Shown here: piece after piece, positions 63,959 to 64,000 of the stretch
Layout: every line of letters begins with the position of its first letter
How positions within the stretch are numbered: the first letter of the stretch is position 1
NCBI RefSeq assembly: GCF_029910095.1
Contig: NZ_CP094526.1
Coordinates: 7,068,001 to 7,132,000 of the forward strand
Source: Bradyrhizobium sp. ISRA464
Lineage (GTDB): Bacteria > Pseudomonadota > Alphaproteobacteria > Rhizobiales > Xanthobacteraceae
Reading direction: 5' to 3'
DNA: 64,000 nt
Program-made: the position numbers and the translations under genes
Notes under the pieces: model-generated
What the model was told of the DNA's origin: nothing
Databases searched by the model: none
What the model saw: only the letters and a program-made list of their open reading frames with translations

Positions 63959-64000
63959 ATGAATAGCCTCGCATGGGCCGCGCATACCCGCGACGCAGGA
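63959..64000 (+). CDS. start of a divergent gene (cut by window edge)
   Basis: ATG at 63959 opens a frame (MNSLAWAAHTRDAG) to the window end. It begins just after operator 2 and has no visible ribosome site. Only 14 codons are visible and the product cannot be named. Confidence 0.3.
   Translation, partial: MNSLAWAAHTRDAG

Overview
The window is about 64 kb of high-GC chromosome from an alphaproteobacterium, most probably Bradyrhizobium or a close relative. This is inferred from strong GC bias at third codon positions, a rhizobial-type glycerol ABC operon, and at least six families of short palindromic intergenic repeats typical of these genomes. No rRNA, tRNA, CRISPR array or prophage was seen. 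The only intact mobile element is one IS701-family insertion sequence.

Layout. 0-10.6 kb: aldo/keto reductase, HtpX protease, a hybrid histidine kinase with an ethylene-receptor-like sensor, a lytic transglycosylase, an SDR, an Old Yellow Enzyme and a TPR protein. 10.9-20.1 kb: a complete glycerol uptake operon (glpD-S-T-P-Q-U-V) with glpR upstream; no glpK is in the window. 20.2-27.4 kb: a HAD phosphatase, a small protein, and a fatty-acid beta-oxidation operon (fadE, thiolase, fadJ, thioesterase). 27.8-34.9 kb: a SMP-30 family protein, a broken flavin reductase gene, and an RND efflux operon with its own TetR regulator and a recognisable promoter/operator. 35-42.6 kb: MFS transporter, YcaQ-like glycosylase, OmpA-family protein, a GT39-type glycosyltransferase, and a coupled pair encoding a secreted FecR-domain protein and a Thr-Pro-rich beta-barrel protein. 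42.8-52.5 kb: two VOC proteins, a Tat alpha/beta hydrolase divergent from an amidohydrolase, then single metabolic genes and the trhO-slyX pair. 52.9-56.4 kb: a TadE-like gene with an IS701 element inserted exactly at its stop codon, small relics, and hemE. 56.5-64 kb: GMC oxidoreductase, a decayed aromatic-catabolism relic, a GGDEF/EAL protein, and a vanillate-demethylase-type operon (oxygenase, GntR regulator, reductase) with two operator-like palindromes.

How the genes fit together. The glp genes form a tight operon (1-4 nt overlaps, ABC ATPases GlpS and GlpT) that imports glycerol and oxidises glycerol-3-phosphate. The two ATPases look asymmetric: GlpT has a ruined ABC signature and GlpS lacks the switch histidine, so one composite ATP site looks canonical and the other degenerate. 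The fad operon encodes a nearly complete beta-oxidation spiral. The right end, with van-type genes and relics of a meta-cleavage dioxygenase and an aromatic hydroxylase, suggests a lifestyle using plant-derived aromatics.

The most interesting items are: the ethylene-binding-type kinase; the asymmetric GlpS/GlpT pair; a GlpS C-terminal tail encoded by a dispersed repeat; an A7 slippage site in the transposase whose second frame runs into the terminal repeat; the RND promoter with a palindrome in its spacer; and the FecR/Thr-Pro barrel pair.
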